A stretch of 64,000 bases of DNA from Pedococcus dokdonensis (GCF_900104525.1 NZ_LT629711.1:1178001-1242000); one strand, 5' to 3'; counted from the stretch's first letter, positions 45,249-54,747 are shown. Numbers and translations are program-made. Notes: generated from the sequence alone by a model not told the origin.

Positions 45249-46400
45249 ATGGACGGCAGGCGGCCCCGCGCGACCTCACGCGTCGCCGCGCTCGACGGCC
45301 TGCGCGGGATCACGATCATCCTCGTGGTCATCAACCACGCCTGGATCCTGTGGCCCCGCGACCAGATCGACAAGGTCCCGATCGTCCGAGGCATCTTCCA
45401 GGGTGGCTCGGTCGTGGTGTTCTTCGTCATCGGCGGGTTCATCGTCACCCTGACCCTCCTGCGTGAGCAGGCTCGCGGGATCCTGGACCCCTTGCGGTTC
45501 TACCTGCGCCGCATCGTGCGCATCGGGGTGCAGCTCCTGCCCGCGTGCCTCGCGATCCTGGTGATCCACCGCGTCGACCCGACCGATCCGTTCAGCGACT
45601 CCACGACGACCCGGTCGATCATCAACGTCCTGACCTACACCTGGAACCAGTACGCCATCAACCACGTGTTCGAGGCTCGCAGCGACCTCGGTCACCTCTG
45701 GTACCTCAGCGTGCAACAGCAGTGCTACCTCGTGCTGCCGCTGCTCCTGATCGTCTTCGCCCGCCGACGCAGGGTGCTGGCTCTGCTCCTGGTGGCCGCA
45801 GCCGCGGCGGTGGTGGCCCACCGGCTCGAGGTCGTCGCCACCGACGGCTGGTACCGGGCGTCGCTGGCCACCACGACGCGCTCGGACGGACTGATCCTCG
45901 GTGTGGTCGCCGCGCTGGGGCTCGGGTACGCCTCCCGATGGAGCAGACGGGCCGACCTGACAGCCTTGCTCGCCAGCATCGCCCTGCTCGGTCTGCTGGT
46001 CCTGTCAGGGGAGATCGACCCGTTGCAGTACCTCCGCGCGTGGGGCGTGGCCTTCACCCTGGTCAGCGTCGCGCTGGTCGTCGCCCTCTACTACTGCACC
46101 GAGGGATCGTGGGCTTCGCGGCTCTACTCGGTGCCTGCGCTGCAGTACCTGGGACGAGCGTCGCTGGCCATCTACGTCTGGCACCTCATCATCTTCGAGA
46201 CCGTCGCACGCCACACCACGACGTGGGAGTGGGAGGCGCGCAGCGTGCTGTCGTTCGCGCTCCTCGCCGTGGTGACGGTCGCGGCCCAGCGGTTCATCGA
46301 GGACCCGACCCGGAACTGGCTGCGGCGCTCCAGTGCATTCCGGGCTCCCGCGGCGCAGGTCGAAGCGGGCGTCAAGGGTGCGGACGGTGGGATACGGTGA
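45249..46400 (+). CDS. Acyltransferase family 3 membrane protein (first of tandem pair)
   Basis: 383-residue O-acyltransferase. 'AALDGLRGITIILVVINHAWILWP', 'GGSVVVFFVIGGFIVTLTLL', 'FYLRRIVRIGVQLLPACLAI', 'LGHLWYLSVQQQCYLVLPLLL' and 'YLGRASLAIYVWHLIIFE' mark the family. About ten helices. Alternatives to ATG 45249 are GTG 45240 and GTG 45204; none has a good ribosome site. Its stop overlaps the next acyltransferase start by 4 bp. Two consecutive homologous acyltransferases suggest two different positions or acyl groups on one glycan. Confidence 0.85.
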   Translation: MDGRRPRATSRVAALDGLRGITIILVVINHAWILWPRDQIDKVPIVRGIFQGGSVVVFFVIGGFIVTLTLLREQARGILDPLRFYLRRIVRIGVQLLPACLAILVIHRVDPTDPFSDSTTTRSIINVLTYTWNQYAINHVFEARSDLGHLWYLSVQQQCYLVLPLLLIVFARRRRVLALLLVAAAAAVVAHRLEVVATDGWYRASLATTTRSDGLILGVVAALGLGYASRWSRRADLTALLASIALLGLLVLSGEIDPLQYLRAWGVAFTLVSVALVVALYYCTEGSWASRLYSVPALQYLGRASLAIYVWHLIIFETVARHTTTWEWEARSVLSFALLAVVTVAAQRFIEDPTRNWLRRSSAFRAPAAQVEAGVKGADGGIR

Positions 46401-47545
46401 CGCCCGTGTCACCGCAGCATCGCCCCAGCTCGCCGAAGATCCCCGCCCTGGAGGGGCTGCGCGGTCTCGCCATCCTGCTGGTCGTGCTGTCGCACATCTG
46501 GGTGGTCTACCCGTTCGACCGGCTCGGGGAGATCGCCCCCCTCGACGGCTGGTTCAAGGGCGGCTCCATCGCCGTCTCGATCTTCCTCGTCCTGAGCGGC
46601 TTCCTGGTGACCAGGAGCCTGCTGGACGCGTTCGACGACCGCGGCGCATCAGGAGTGGGCTATCCGTTGCTGCGCAGGTTCCTGCGGATCAGCGCGCAGG
46701 TCTACCTGCTCCTGGTGGCGGTGCTGGTCGCAGCCCAGGTCGACGCCAAGGACACCGCGACCGAGGCTGCCACCTCCAAGTCGACCGTCGCCGTCGCCAC
46801 CTACACCTGGAACTGGTACGTGCGGGAGCACGCGCTCGAGGCCCGTGGAGACCTGGGCCACCTGTGGTACCTCAGCGTGGAGCTGCAGGTCTTCATCGCG
46901 CTGGCCGTCGCGATCGCCCTGTGGGGGTCACGGCGCCGGGCCCTCGTGGTCGGGGTCGTGGTGCTGATCGTGGCGGTGACCTGGTGGCGTTGGCGCGTGT
47001 ACGACGTCGAGGGCTGGTACAGCGCCTCCCTGCGCACCACCACCCGGGCCGACGCGGCACTCTGGGGCATCCTGGCAGCCCTGCTCTGGGATCGAGCCCA
47101 GCGCTGGCGTCGCGAGGCCCCGGCCGTCCTCGGAGCCGCCACGCTGGTGATCGTCGCCGTGGTGTTCAGCGGCACGAGGCTCGGCATCGACGCCTACTTC
47201 AAGGGCCAGGGCATCGCGGTCGCCATCGCCACCGCGCTGTTCGTGCTGGCTGCCTCGATGCCGGAGTCGCGCACCAGCCCGGCAGCTCGGCTCCTGGGGG
47301 CCGCGCCGCTGCGCACCCTCGGCGCCGTCTCCCTGACTCTCTACGTGTGGCACCTGCCGGTCTACTGGTTCGTGTCACGGCACACGACGTCGTGGAGCAA
47401 CTTGTCGCGCACCATCATCACGGTGGCCGTCCTGGTCGCCCTCGTCACGGTGCTGCACAGCTTCGTGGACGAGCCGCTGCGGCGGTGGACCGGCCGGATC
47501 GGCCGGATCGGCGGTCCCAGACCGGCAGTGCGGACCGAGGCCTGA
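46397..47545 (+). CDS. Acyltransferase family 3 membrane protein (second of tandem pair)
   Basis: 382-residue paralogue of the preceding protein. 'PALEGLRGLAILLVVLSHIWVVYP', 'GGSIAVSIFLVLSGFLVTRSLL', 'RRFLRISAQVYLLLVAVL', 'LGHLWYLSVELQVFIALAVAI' and 'LGAVSLTLYVWHLPVYWF' align with its neighbour. GTG 46397 overlaps the upstream stop (GTGA); GTG 46406 is an alternative. The pair probably arose by duplication. Its end is only 10 bp from the convergent oxygenase gene. Confidence 0.87.
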   Translation: MTPVSPQHRPSSPKIPALEGLRGLAILLVVLSHIWVVYPFDRLGEIAPLDGWFKGGSIAVSIFLVLSGFLVTRSLLDAFDDRGASGVGYPLLRRFLRISAQVYLLLVAVLVAAQVDAKDTATEAATSKSTVAVATYTWNWYVREHALEARGDLGHLWYLSVELQVFIALAVAIALWGSRRRALVVGVVVLIVAVTWWRWRVYDVEGWYSASLRTTTRADAALWGILAALLWDRAQRWRREAPAVLGAATLVIVAVVFSGTRLGIDAYFKGQGIAVAIATALFVLAASMPESRTSPAARLLGAAPLRTLGAVSLTLYVWHLPVYWFVSRHTTSWSNLSRTIITVAVLVALVTVLHSFVDEPLRRWTGRIGRIGGPRPAVRTEA

Positions 47546-47555
47546 GGTCCGGCGG

Positions 47556-48401
47556 CTACTTCTTGCGGCGGAGCTTGTTGACCTTCTCCAGGACCCCACT
47601 GACCTGCTCGTCCGAGAGGCCAAGCTTGCGCTTGGCCCGGTCGTAGAGGTCGACCGCACCGCGGTCCACCGCGATGGCAGCCCGCTTGATGCCGGCCTCG
47701 TCGGGGCGCGCGCGGTAGTTGGTCGCCTTGCGGACCGCGTGCTCCTCCTCGGTGAAGTAGTAGAGGGCCATCGAGCGGCGGGCCACGTCCTCGGGACAGG
47801 TGAGCGCGTCGGGGTGGCCGTGGAAGCTGTCGTCACTCGTGGTGAAGACGAGCATCCGGTTGCCGGCCGGCTGCACGCGGGCCTGCGCGGCGGTCATGTC
47901 CTTGTCCCAGAGCTCGAGCTTGCCGCCCCACTCGTCGCGCCACTCCTCGTTGAGGTAGAGCAGGATGTTGACGCGGCGGCTCCAGTTCTCCTTCACGTGG
48001 TGGGTGGTGAAGTCGGCGTGGATGTTGAGGTGGCCGCCCCGCAGGGTCTGGTGCAGGCCGCCCCCGTCCATGCTCCAGTCGGGCAGCAGGTCCTCGATGC
48101 CGGTCAGCTGCTCCAGGAAGCTGACGAACTCGGGCGACACGAACTCCTTGGCCACGGCGGTCAGGGTGGGACCCCAGGTGTCGGGCTGGGTGTTGCCGTA
48201 CTTGGTCTCGTTGACGTGCAGGTAGCCCTTCCAGAAGGGGTCCCGCATGGCCGGGAACTCCTGCGCCGCCCGCGTGAACGCGTCCCCGAAGAGCACGTCG
48301 TCGAGGACGACGTGGGGGAACGGCTGGGCGGAGCGGTACTGCTCCGCCAGCTCGGGCAGCCGGGCCTGCAGGGTGCCCAGGTCGACGAGGGTGGCGGTCA
48401 T
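47556..48401 (-). CDS. 2-oxoglutarate/Fe(II)-dependent oxygenase
   Basis: 281-residue double-stranded beta-helix oxygenase of the prolyl-hydroxylase-like class. Iron ligands are likely H128 and D130 ('LNIHADFTTHH') and H194 ('DDSFHGHPDAL'), with R208 or R209 ('ARRSMALYYFT') positioned to bind 2-oxoglutarate. 'VNILLYLNEEWRDEWGGKLELWD' is the family core strand set. Related enzymes beside glycan genes act on sugars or sugar-linked groups. The C-terminal 60 residues (DRAKRKLGLSDEQVSGVLEKVNKLRRKK) form a basic helical tail. Convergent to the acyltransferase, divergent from the GT2 fusion. Confidence 0.85.
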   Translation of the reverse strand: MTATLVDLGTLQARLPELAEQYRSAQPFPHVVLDDVLFGDAFTRAAQEFPAMRDPFWKGYLHVNETKYGNTQPDTWGPTLTAVAKEFVSPEFVSFLEQLTGIEDLLPDWSMDGGGLHQTLRGGHLNIHADFTTHHVKENWSRRVNILLYLNEEWRDEWGGKLELWDKDMTAAQARVQPAGNRMLVFTTSDDSFHGHPDALTCPEDVARRSMALYYFTEEEHAVRKATNYRARPDEAGIKRAAIAVDRGAVDLYDRAKRKLGLSDEQVSGVLEKVNKLRRKK

Positions 48402-48510
48402 GGCGCGGAGTATGCCAGAACGACCTGCCGCCTCGTTACCAACGGGTAAGATTCCCCGAGCCCATCACAGTGCGAGGCGAGTCGGGACCGCGCGGGGCAG
48501 CAAGAGAGGG

Positions 48511-49980
48511 ATGACAGTGACGTCAGCAGACGCAGGCTCCACGGAGCTGGGCGCGGTGCGGATCGGTGTCCTCGTGGTCGCGTACAACGCGGCGACGACG
48601 CTCCGCCAGACGCTCGACCGCATCCCCTCCGGGTTCCGCGACCAGCTCGACCACGTGCTGGTGTGCGACGACGCGAGCGTCGACGAGACCTACGAGATCG
48701 GCCTCGAGTACAAGTCGGGCTCCACCCTCCCCCTCACCGTCATCAAGCACGTCGAGAACCTGCGCTACGGCGGCAACCAGAAGTTCGGCTACCGCTGGGC
48801 GATCGAGGAGGGCCTCGACATCGTCGTGCTCCTGCACGGCGACGGCCAGTACGCCCCCGAGGTGATGGAGCAGATCGTCACGCCGCTCGTCACCGGCGAG
48901 GCCGACGTCGTCATGGGCTCGCGGATGATGAAGCGCGGTTCGGCGCTCAAGGGCGGTATGCCGCTCTACAAGTACGTGGGCAACCGCATCCTCACGCGGT
49001 TCCAGAACGCCATGACCGGCGCCTCCCTCACCGAGTGGCACAGCGGCTACCGCGCCTACCGCACCGACGCGCTGCGCGACGTGCCCTTCGCCGACTACTC
49101 CAACGACTTCGACTTCGACACCGAGATCATCCTCGGCATGCTCGGCGCCCGGAAGCGGATCATCGAGGTCCCGATCCCCACCTACTACGGCGACGAGATC
49201 TGCTACGTCAACGGCATGGCGTATGCCCGTGACGTCGCCATCGACGTGCTGCGTCACCGCGCGCACCAGATGGGCTTCGGCGGCGGCTCGACCGGTGGCG
49301 TGGACACCGCGGCGTACGAGGTGAAGCACAGCCCGCACTCCTCGCACGGGCAGCTCCTCACCTGGCTCACCGGAGTCCCCTCCGCCTCGGTCCTCGACGT
49401 CGGCTGCTCCGACGGCCACTTCGCCGGCCTGGTGCGGGCGATGGGGCACCGCGTGGTCGGTGTCGACCTGGTCAAGCACGAGGGCATCGGCCAGCGCATC
49501 GACGAGTTCGTCGAGGCCGACCTCAACCGGGGCCTGCCACCGGAGGCCGGCACCGGCTACGACGTCATCGTCGCGGGCGATGTCCTGGAGCACGTGATCG
49601 ACCCCGACTCGTTGATGGCCGACATGGTGTCCCGCCTCGGCGACGGCGGCGAGATCCTCGTGAGCGTGCCCAACTTCGGGCACTGGTACCCGCGACTGCG
49701 GACCGCCTCGGGCAACTTCGACTACGACCAGCGCGGTCCCCTCGACCGTGGGCACGTCAGGTTCTTCACCCGGCGCAGCTTCGAGCGCCTGATCTCCGGG
49801 GCCGGCCTGCGGATCGTCGAACGCCGCACCGTGGGGTCGCCACTCGACGTGCTCGAGCGCGGGGGCAACCCGGTGGTGGGCCGCGTGGCGCGGTTCGCGT
49901 CTGCCGTCGACCGAGCCGCGGTGCGGGTCTGGCCCACCCTGTTCGGCTATCAGTTCCTCTACAAGCTGGAGCGCGTTTGA
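48511..49980 (+). CDS. Fusion of GT2 glycosyltransferase and SAM methyltransferase
   Basis: 489-residue two-domain protein. The first ~240 residues are a GT2 domain of the dolichyl/polyprenyl-phosphate sugar type: 'IGVLVVAYNAATTLRQTL', 'DHVLVCDDASVDETYE', D-x-D-like 'LLHGDGQYAPEVM' and 'EWHSGYRAYRTDALRDVPF'. From about residue 290 a methyltransferase follows: 'VLDVGCSDGHFAGLVRAMGHRVVGVDLV', 'VIVAGDVLEHVIDPDSL' and 'ILVSVPNFGHWYPRLR'. No membrane anchor is evident. ATG 48511 directly follows AGAGAGGG; GTG 48517 would have better spacing. The stop overlaps the next gene's TTG. The fusion may make and methylate the same lipid-linked sugar. Confidence 0.85.
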   Translation: MTVTSADAGSTELGAVRIGVLVVAYNAATTLRQTLDRIPSGFRDQLDHVLVCDDASVDETYEIGLEYKSGSTLPLTVIKHVENLRYGGNQKFGYRWAIEEGLDIVVLLHGDGQYAPEVMEQIVTPLVTGEADVVMGSRMMKRGSALKGGMPLYKYVGNRILTRFQNAMTGASLTEWHSGYRAYRTDALRDVPFADYSNDFDFDTEIILGMLGARKRIIEVPIPTYYGDEICYVNGMAYARDVAIDVLRHRAHQMGFGGGSTGGVDTAAYEVKHSPHSSHGQLLTWLTGVPSASVLDVGCSDGHFAGLVRAMGHRVVGVDLVKHEGIGQRIDEFVEADLNRGLPPEAGTGYDVIVAGDVLEHVIDPDSLMADMVSRLGDGGEILVSVPNFGHWYPRLRTASGNFDYDQRGPLDRGHVRFFTRRSFERLISGAGLRIVERRTVGSPLDVLERGGNPVVGRVARFASAVDRAAVRVWPTLFGYQFLYKLERV

Positions 49981-52046
49981 GCTCCGCGCCTCGGTCGCGC
50001 CGGGTCGCGGCCGCCTCCACCGCGGGCCTCGTCCTCGGTGGCGTCCCCTACTTCCTGGTGCTGTTGAACTTCCGTGCCGACGTGTTGCGGACCGCGGTCA
50101 CCCAGCAGTTCGCCTCGAACTTCTTCGACCTGCAGGCCACGGCGTTCCTCGACCGGCGCCTGACCGTCCCGGCCGGGTCGCTCGGCATCGAGGGCTTCGT
50201 CATCGACGGCCAGACCTACATGTACTTCCCGCCCTTCCCCGCGCTGCTGCGGATCCCGGTGCAGCTGCTGACCCACGAGCTCGACGGCCGGCTCACCCTG
50301 CCGTCGATGGCCCTGTCCTGGGTCGTCCTGGCCGTCATGACGACCAAGCTGGTCTGGCGGGTCCGCTCCTGCCTGCGACCCGACGAAGACGTCACCCGCA
50401 CGCAGGCCGTGGCCGCGGCGGTCCTGCTCGCGATGGCCACCGGCGGGACGGTCCTCACCTTCGACGCCGCCCTCCCGTGGGTCTACCACGAGGTCTACCT
50501 CTGGGCGACGGCCCTGGCGATGGGGTGCGCGTACTGGCTGCTCCGGGTCGCGCTCGACCCGACTCGCCAGGCCATCCTCTGGCTCGGAGGCTTCACCCTG
50601 GCCACCGCGTTGACGCGCACTCCTGGTGGGTGGGCCATGAGCGGAGCCGCGATCGGGCTCGGCGCCTGGATTCTGTGGCGCGAGCGACGCAGGCACGATC
50701 GAGCCGACGGGCGGCGCTGGCTGGCGCGACCAGCGGCCGTCATGGCCGCGGGCCTGGTGCCGTTGGGCGCCTCGATCGCCTACAACTGGGTCAAGTTCGG
50801 ACACCCCTACCTCTTCCCGCTCGAGTCGCAGGTCTGGACCCAGGTCAACGCGCACCGTCGTGAGGCCCTGGAGGTCAACGGCGGCACCATCACCGGCCCC
50901 CAGTTCTTCGAGACGTCACTGGTGAACTACTTCCGACCCGACGGCATCCGGTTCGTCGACTACTTCCCGTGGATCACGCTGCCGGCCGAGCCGGCCCGTG
51001 CCTATGGCGGCGCCTTCCTCGACCAGACCTACCGCACCGGGAGCGTGCCGGCCTTCATGCCGCTGCTGGTCTTGCTGGCCCTGGCCGCGGTCCCGACGCT
51101 GGTCCGACTGCGAGCCACCGGAGCGGTGGCAGCCCTGCGCTGGCCGGCCCTCGGCTCCGTCCTCGTCGGCGGCGGGGTGATGGGCTACGGCTACCTGGCC
51201 AACCGCTACACGAGCGACTTCGTCCCTGCCCTCATCGTCCTCGGCACGATCGGACTCTGGTCCGTCACCCGCTGGCGCCTGCCCGGAGCGCGGGTCCTGC
51301 GACCGGTCCTCGTCGTGGCGATGGCCGGACTCTGCGCGTTCAGCGTCGCCGCACAGGTCGCGACCGGCAGCCTCATCGCCGCCCAGACCCACCGCGGCGC
51401 AGAGCTGACCTCCTACCTCGCACTGCAGGAACGGCTCAGCGGCGGCCCCGGGTCTGCCGTCTCACGGCTGGTGTCTCGCTCCGACGAGCTCCCAGCCCGC
51501 GGCACGGCGGACGACCTGCACGTCACCGGTGACTGCGAGTCGCTCTACGTCAACACCGGTGACCAGTACGAACCGTGGAACCTGGTGGAGCAGCGCGACA
51601 TGCTCGTCGACGTCACGCCGATCTTCGTCGACTACCACCCGGGGACGCTTCGCCTGTTCGAGCAGAACGGGGTCGAGACGCGGTACGTGTCCCTGGAGTT
51701 CGACAAGGACGCACCCCAGGCCCGGTTGGTCGTCGAGGACAAGGACGGCAACTTCTACTCGCCGTGGTTCGAGGTGGCCCGGGGCAAGCGCATCCACGTC
51801 GTCGCGCAGGCCGTGCCCGACATCTTCCAGACCCGTGTCCGCGTCGACGGGAACCCCGACTACGACCTCTACGTGCCGGTCGGGGAGTGGAACAAGGACT
51901 GGTACAACGACCTCACCCGCCTCACCTTCATGACCGGCCACGACGGTGGCAGCACCGACCACGTGCGGGTCAGCAACAGCTGGGGGCGCGCTCCCGCCCT
52001 GTGCGAGCGGCTGCTGCGCGACGCCGGGACCGCGGCGACCGGCTGA
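49977..52046 (+). CDS. Large membrane protein, putative GT-C-type, with C-terminal extracytoplasmic domain
   Basis: 689-residue protein with about ten hydrophobic helices up to residue ~475 and a C-terminal soluble domain of about 210 residues. 'AFLDRRLTVPAGSLGIEGFVIDGQTYMYFPPFPALLRIPV' resembles the first loop of GT-C enzymes. The C-terminal domain ('LRLFEQNGVETRYVSLEF ... GNFYSPWFEVARGKRIHVVAQ') looks beta-rich. I do not recognise a named family. The TTG start overlaps the GT2-methyltransferase stop (TTGA), implying coupled translation and joint action, perhaps transfer of the GT2 product across the membrane. Confidence 0.7.
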   Translation: MSSAPRSRRVAAASTAGLVLGGVPYFLVLLNFRADVLRTAVTQQFASNFFDLQATAFLDRRLTVPAGSLGIEGFVIDGQTYMYFPPFPALLRIPVQLLTHELDGRLTLPSMALSWVVLAVMTTKLVWRVRSCLRPDEDVTRTQAVAAAVLLAMATGGTVLTFDAALPWVYHEVYLWATALAMGCAYWLLRVALDPTRQAILWLGGFTLATALTRTPGGWAMSGAAIGLGAWILWRERRRHDRADGRRWLARPAAVMAAGLVPLGASIAYNWVKFGHPYLFPLESQVWTQVNAHRREALEVNGGTITGPQFFETSLVNYFRPDGIRFVDYFPWITLPAEPARAYGGAFLDQTYRTGSVPAFMPLLVLLALAAVPTLVRLRATGAVAALRWPALGSVLVGGGVMGYGYLANRYTSDFVPALIVLGTIGLWSVTRWRLPGARVLRPVLVVAMAGLCAFSVAAQVATGSLIAAQTHRGAELTSYLALQERLSGGPGSAVSRLVSRSDELPARGTADDLHVTGDCESLYVNTGDQYEPWNLVEQRDMLVDVTPIFVDYHPGTLRLFEQNGVETRYVSLEFDKDAPQARLVVEDKDGNFYSPWFEVARGKRIHVVAQAVPDIFQTRVRVDGNPDYDLYVPVGEWNKDWYNDLTRLTFMTGHDGGSTDHVRVSNSWGRAPALCERLLRDAGTAATG

Positions 52047-52074
52047 CCCGAGTGACAGGAGGCCGCCCAAGCGG

Positions 52075-54747
52075 TCAGTGCGCGGCGTCGAACCAGGACC
52101 GACCGACCCCCACGCTGACGTCGAGCGGGACATCCATGGCGATGGCACCACCCATCTCCTTGCGCACCAGCGCCTCGACGTCCGCCGCTTCACCGGGCGC
52201 GATCTCCAGCACCAGCTCGTCGTGCACCTGGAGCAGCTGCCGCGAGCGAGCACTGGAGTCCGCCAACGCCTGCTCGACCCGAAGCATCGCCAGCTTGATG
52301 ATGTCGGCGGCCGAGCCCTGGATCGGTGCGTTGAGCGCCATCCGCTCGGCCATCTCGCGACGTTGGCGGTTGTCGGAGGTGAGGTCGGGCAGGTAGCGGC
52401 GCCGACCGAGCATCGTCTCGGTGTAGCCGGTGCCGCGCGCCTCGGCCACGACCGAGTCGAGGTAGTCCTTCACCCCGCCGAACCGGGCGAAGTACTCGTC
52501 CATCAGGCCCTGGGCCTCGCCCGTGGAGATGGTCAGCTGCTTCGACAGCCCGAACGCCGACAGGCCGTAGGCGAGGCCGTAGGACATCGCCTTGACCTTC
52601 GACCGCATCGCCGACGTGACGTCCTCCGGCTCGACGGAGAAGACCCGCGACCCGACGAACCGGTGCAGGTCCTCGCCGGACCGGAATGCCTCGATCAGGC
52701 CCTCGTCACCCGACAGGTGCGCCATGATCCGCATCTCGATCTGGCTGTAGTCGGCCGACATCAGCGACTCGTAGCCGTCGCCGACGATGAAGACCTCGCG
52801 GATCCGGCGGCCCTCGTCGGTGCGGATGGGGATGTTCTGGAGGTTCGGGTCGGTCGACGACAGCCGGCCCGTCGCAGCGATGGTCTGCTGGTAGGTGGTG
52901 TGGATCCGGCCGTCGTCGGCCACCGACTTGAGCAGCCCCTCGACGGTGACCCGCAGCCGTGAGGAGTCGCGGTGCCGCAGCAGCGCCTCGAGGAACGGGT
53001 GCTCGGTCTTGGTGAACAGGTCGTTGAGCGCGTCGGCGTCGGTGGTGTAGCCGGTCTTGGTGCGGCGGGTCTTGGGCAGTCCGAGCGTCTCGAAGAGCAC
53101 GACCTGGAGCTGCTTGGGCGACCCGAGGTTGATCTGGTCGCCGCCGATCGCGTCGTAGGCGTCCTGCTGGGCCTCGCGGACCTTGGCGGCGAAGTCGGCC
53201 TCGAGCTCGGTCATCACGGCGACGTCGGCGGCGATGCCCGTGCGCTCCATGCCGGCCAGCACCTGCTCGAGCGGCAGCTCGACGTCCTGCTGGAGCGAGG
53301 TGCCGCCGGTGGCCTCGAGCTGCTCGGCCAGCGAGCCGGCCAGGTCGAGCACGGCCCGCGCCCGCACCATCGCGTCCTGGGCACCGGCGTCGCCCTCGTC
53401 GCCGAAGTCGAGCAGCCCCTGCCCGGAGGTGTCGGCCTCGGCGCGCAGCTCGCGACCCAGGTGACGCAGCACCAGGTCGGCGAGGTCGTAGGAACGCTGG
53501 TCGGGTCGGACGAGGTAGGCGGCCAGCGCCGTGTCGGTGGCGATGCCGTGCACGTGCCACCCCCGCGCGGCCAGCGCCAGCAACGGCCCCTTGGCGTCGT
53601 GCAGCACCTTCGGCCGATCGGGGTCGGCCAGCCAGGCCGCCACGGCGCTCTCGCCGGCCGGGTCGAGGGCGGTCAGGTCGACGTAGGCGCCCGCGTCGCC
53701 GTCGGTGGCCAGGGCCAGCGCGGTCGGGTCACCGGTGCCGCGGCCCCACGTGCCCACGACGTGCACGCCCACGGTGGTGCCGGCCGCGGCATACTCCTCC
53801 AGCCAGCCGGCCACCTCGTCGGGGGCGAGGACGGTGCCGTCGAGGTCGAAGCCGTGGTCGGCCTCCTCCTGCGGCGCCTCGAGGTACTCGAAGAGACGGT
53901 CGCGCAGCACCCGGAACTCGAGGCTGTCGAAGACGGTGTGGACCTGCTCGCGGTCCCAGTTCTGGCGCTCGAGGTCGGCGATCGCGACGGGCAGGTCGAG
54001 GTCGCGCACCAGCTGGTTGAGCCGGCGGTTGCGCAGCACGCCGTCGAGGTGCTCGCGCAGCGACTCCCCCGCCTTGCCCTTGATCTCGTCGACGTGGGCC
54101 ACGACGCCGGTCAGGTCGCCGTACTGGGTGATCCACTTGGCCGCGGTCTTCGGCCCCACTCCGGGCACCCCGGGCAGGTTGTCGCTGGACTCGCCGACCA
54201 GGGCCGCGAGGTCGCTGTAGCGGTTCGGGGGCACGAGGTACTTGGCCTCGACCGCCTCGGGGGTCATCCGCCAGACCTCGGAGACGCCGCGGACGGGGTA
54301 GAGCAGGGTGACGGAGTCGGTGACCAGCTGGAACGCGTCGCGGTCGCCACTGCAGATGACGACCTCCATGTCCTCGGCGCCGGCCAGCGTGGTGAGGGTG
54401 GCGATCACGTCGTCGGCCTCGTAGCCGTCGACCTCGACCCACCGGATCTTGAGCGCGTCGAGCACCTCGCGCACCAGCGGGATCTGCCCGGAGAACTCGC
54501 TCGGCGTCGCGGACCGGGTCGCCTTGTAGTCGGCGTACTGCTCGCTGCGGAAGGTCTGCCGGGAGACGTCGAAGGCGACGGCCACGTGGGTCGGCTGCTC
54601 GTCGCGCAGCACGTTGATCAACATGGAGGTGAAGCCGTAGACCGCGTTGGTGTGCTGCCCGGTGCTGGTCGAGAAGTTCTCGGCAGGCAGCGCGAAGAAG
54701 GCGCGGTAGGCGAGGGAATGACCGTCGAGGAGCAGGAGGCGACTCAC
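52075..54747 (-). CDS. polA: DNA polymerase I
   Basis: 890-residue family A polymerase. The N-terminal 5'-3' exonuclease opens 'VSRLLLLDGHSLAYRAFFAL' and includes 'VDGYEADDVIATLTTLA' and 'IPGVPGVGPKTAAKWI'-type helix-hairpin-helix (here LPGVPGVGPKTAAKW). The central 3'-5' exonuclease domain is degenerate, as in other actinobacteria. Polymerase motifs A ('SADYSQIEMRIMAHLSGD'), B ('RSKVKAMSYGLAYGLSAFGL') and C ('LQVHDELVLEI') are intact. The GTG start at 54747 is only 19 bp from the divergent thioesterase start. Confidence 0.97.
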   Translation of the reverse strand: MSRLLLLDGHSLAYRAFFALPAENFSTSTGQHTNAVYGFTSMLINVLRDEQPTHVAVAFDVSRQTFRSEQYADYKATRSATPSEFSGQIPLVREVLDALKIRWVEVDGYEADDVIATLTTLAGAEDMEVVICSGDRDAFQLVTDSVTLLYPVRGVSEVWRMTPEAVEAKYLVPPNRYSDLAALVGESSDNLPGVPGVGPKTAAKWITQYGDLTGVVAHVDEIKGKAGESLREHLDGVLRNRRLNQLVRDLDLPVAIADLERQNWDREQVHTVFDSLEFRVLRDRLFEYLEAPQEEADHGFDLDGTVLAPDEVAGWLEEYAAAGTTVGVHVVGTWGRGTGDPTALALATDGDAGAYVDLTALDPAGESAVAAWLADPDRPKVLHDAKGPLLALAARGWHVHGIATDTALAAYLVRPDQRSYDLADLVLRHLGRELRAEADTSGQGLLDFGDEGDAGAQDAMVRARAVLDLAGSLAEQLEATGGTSLQQDVELPLEQVLAGMERTGIAADVAVMTELEADFAAKVREAQQDAYDAIGGDQINLGSPKQLQVVLFETLGLPKTRRTKTGYTTDADALNDLFTKTEHPFLEALLRHRDSSRLRVTVEGLLKSVADDGRIHTTYQQTIAATGRLSSTDPNLQNIPIRTDEGRRIREVFIVGDGYESLMSADYSQIEMRIMAHLSGDEGLIEAFRSGEDLHRFVGSRVFSVEPEDVTSAMRSKVKAMSYGLAYGLSAFGLSKQLTISTGEAQGLMDEYFARFGGVKDYLDSVVAEARGTGYTETMLGRRRYLPDLTSDNRQRREMAERMALNAPIQGSAADIIKLAMLRVEQALADSSARSRQLLQVHDELVLEIAPGEAADVEALVRKEMGGAIAMDVPLDVSVGVGRSWFDAAH

